A DNA stretch of 6,387 nt from positions 1-6,387 of the forward strand of contig JAZQJX010000006.1 in the NCBI GenBank assembly GCA_045541875.1. The letters are read 5' to 3'. Shown piece by piece: positions 6,304 through 6,387 of this stretch. Within the stretch, counting starts at the first letter, position 1. The number at the start of each line of letters is the position of its first letter. Position numbers and translations under genes: made by a program. Under the pieces are notes generated by a model, which worked only from the letters and a program-made list of their open reading frames with translations, was not told where the DNA came from and did no database searches. Source of the stretch: RGIG1828 sp045541875. Its GTDB lineage: Bacteria; Bacillota; Clostridia; UMGS1810.

Positions 6304-6387
6304 CTTTTATGTTGATAAATTATTTTTCAAAAATTTATTCAACAATTTTAAACATTGGTGTTTATAAATTTTTATAATTATCAATAT

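Larger units (their letters stand above)
6201..6387. other. oriC: probable origin of replication (oriC), left part; DnaA-box cluster
   Basis: The non-coding stretch after dnaA is extremely AT-rich and packed with DnaA-box-like 9-mers. On the plus strand they are TAATCCACA (6201-6209, one mismatch, overlapping the dnaA stop) and TTATCCACA (6231-6239, perfect). On the minus strand they are TTATACACA (6295-6303, perfect to TTATNCACA), TTATCAACA (6310-6318, one mismatch) and TTATAAACA (6359-6367, one mismatch). The two groups face each other across about 55 bp. CCATATAA occurs at 6254-6261 and 6279-6286, and ACTTTT at 6263, 6273 and 6303. A nearly pure A/T stretch from 6315 to the end could be the unwinding element. 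Position after dnaA matches the usual dnaA-oriC-dnaN layout of Firmicutes. The window ends before dnaN, so the right border is unknown. Confidence 0.75.

Noticed and set aside
1..6387. CRISPR array, tRNA or rRNA genes, insertion sequence, riboswitch
   Set aside because: No regularly spaced repeats, no cloverleaf or rRNA-like sequence, no transposase or terminal repeats, and the leaders before dprA (67 bp) and dnaA (about 60 bases) are too short or unstructured for a known riboswitch.

Overview
The window is AT-rich and reads as a low-GC Gram-positive chromosome, most likely from the class Clostridia. This rests on A-rich codon use (AGA for arginine, A/T third positions), GGAGG-type ribosome binding sites, the dprA-topA-trmFO order known from Firmicutes, and a folate/FAD-type TrmFO. 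The species cannot be named from the sequence.

Layout: positions 3-179 (minus strand) hold an internal piece of tryptophan synthase alpha (trpA). It lacks its first ~80 residues and meets an in-frame stop at 180-182, so the sequence changes abruptly there. From 180 onward everything is on the plus strand. A short leader (180-246) precedes a tight three-gene cluster: dprA (247-1338), topA (1355-3427, 16 bp gap) and trmFO (3424-4728, 4 bp overlap). A 170 bp intergenic region (4729-4898) holds inverted repeats and a near-consensus sigma-A promoter for dnaA (4899-6203). The last 184 bp (6204-6387) are extremely AT-rich and hold a cluster of DnaA-box sequences, so this is the probable start of oriC, cut by the window end. 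No dnaN is visible.

The genes are housekeeping ones for DNA and tRNA: loading of RecA on incoming single-stranded DNA (DprA), relaxation of negative supercoils (TopA), m5U54 in the tRNA T-loop (TrmFO) and replication initiation (DnaA). All look intact, with their key catalytic motifs present. I see no novel defence, mobile or biosynthetic system. The parts worth a second look are the placement of trmFO directly before dnaA in place of the usual rnpA-rpmH neighbourhood, the fact that the whole plus-strand cluster points toward the putative origin, the dnaA promoter architecture, the DnaA-box cluster, and the truncated trpA with its abrupt junction, which may be a deletion scar or an assembly chimera.
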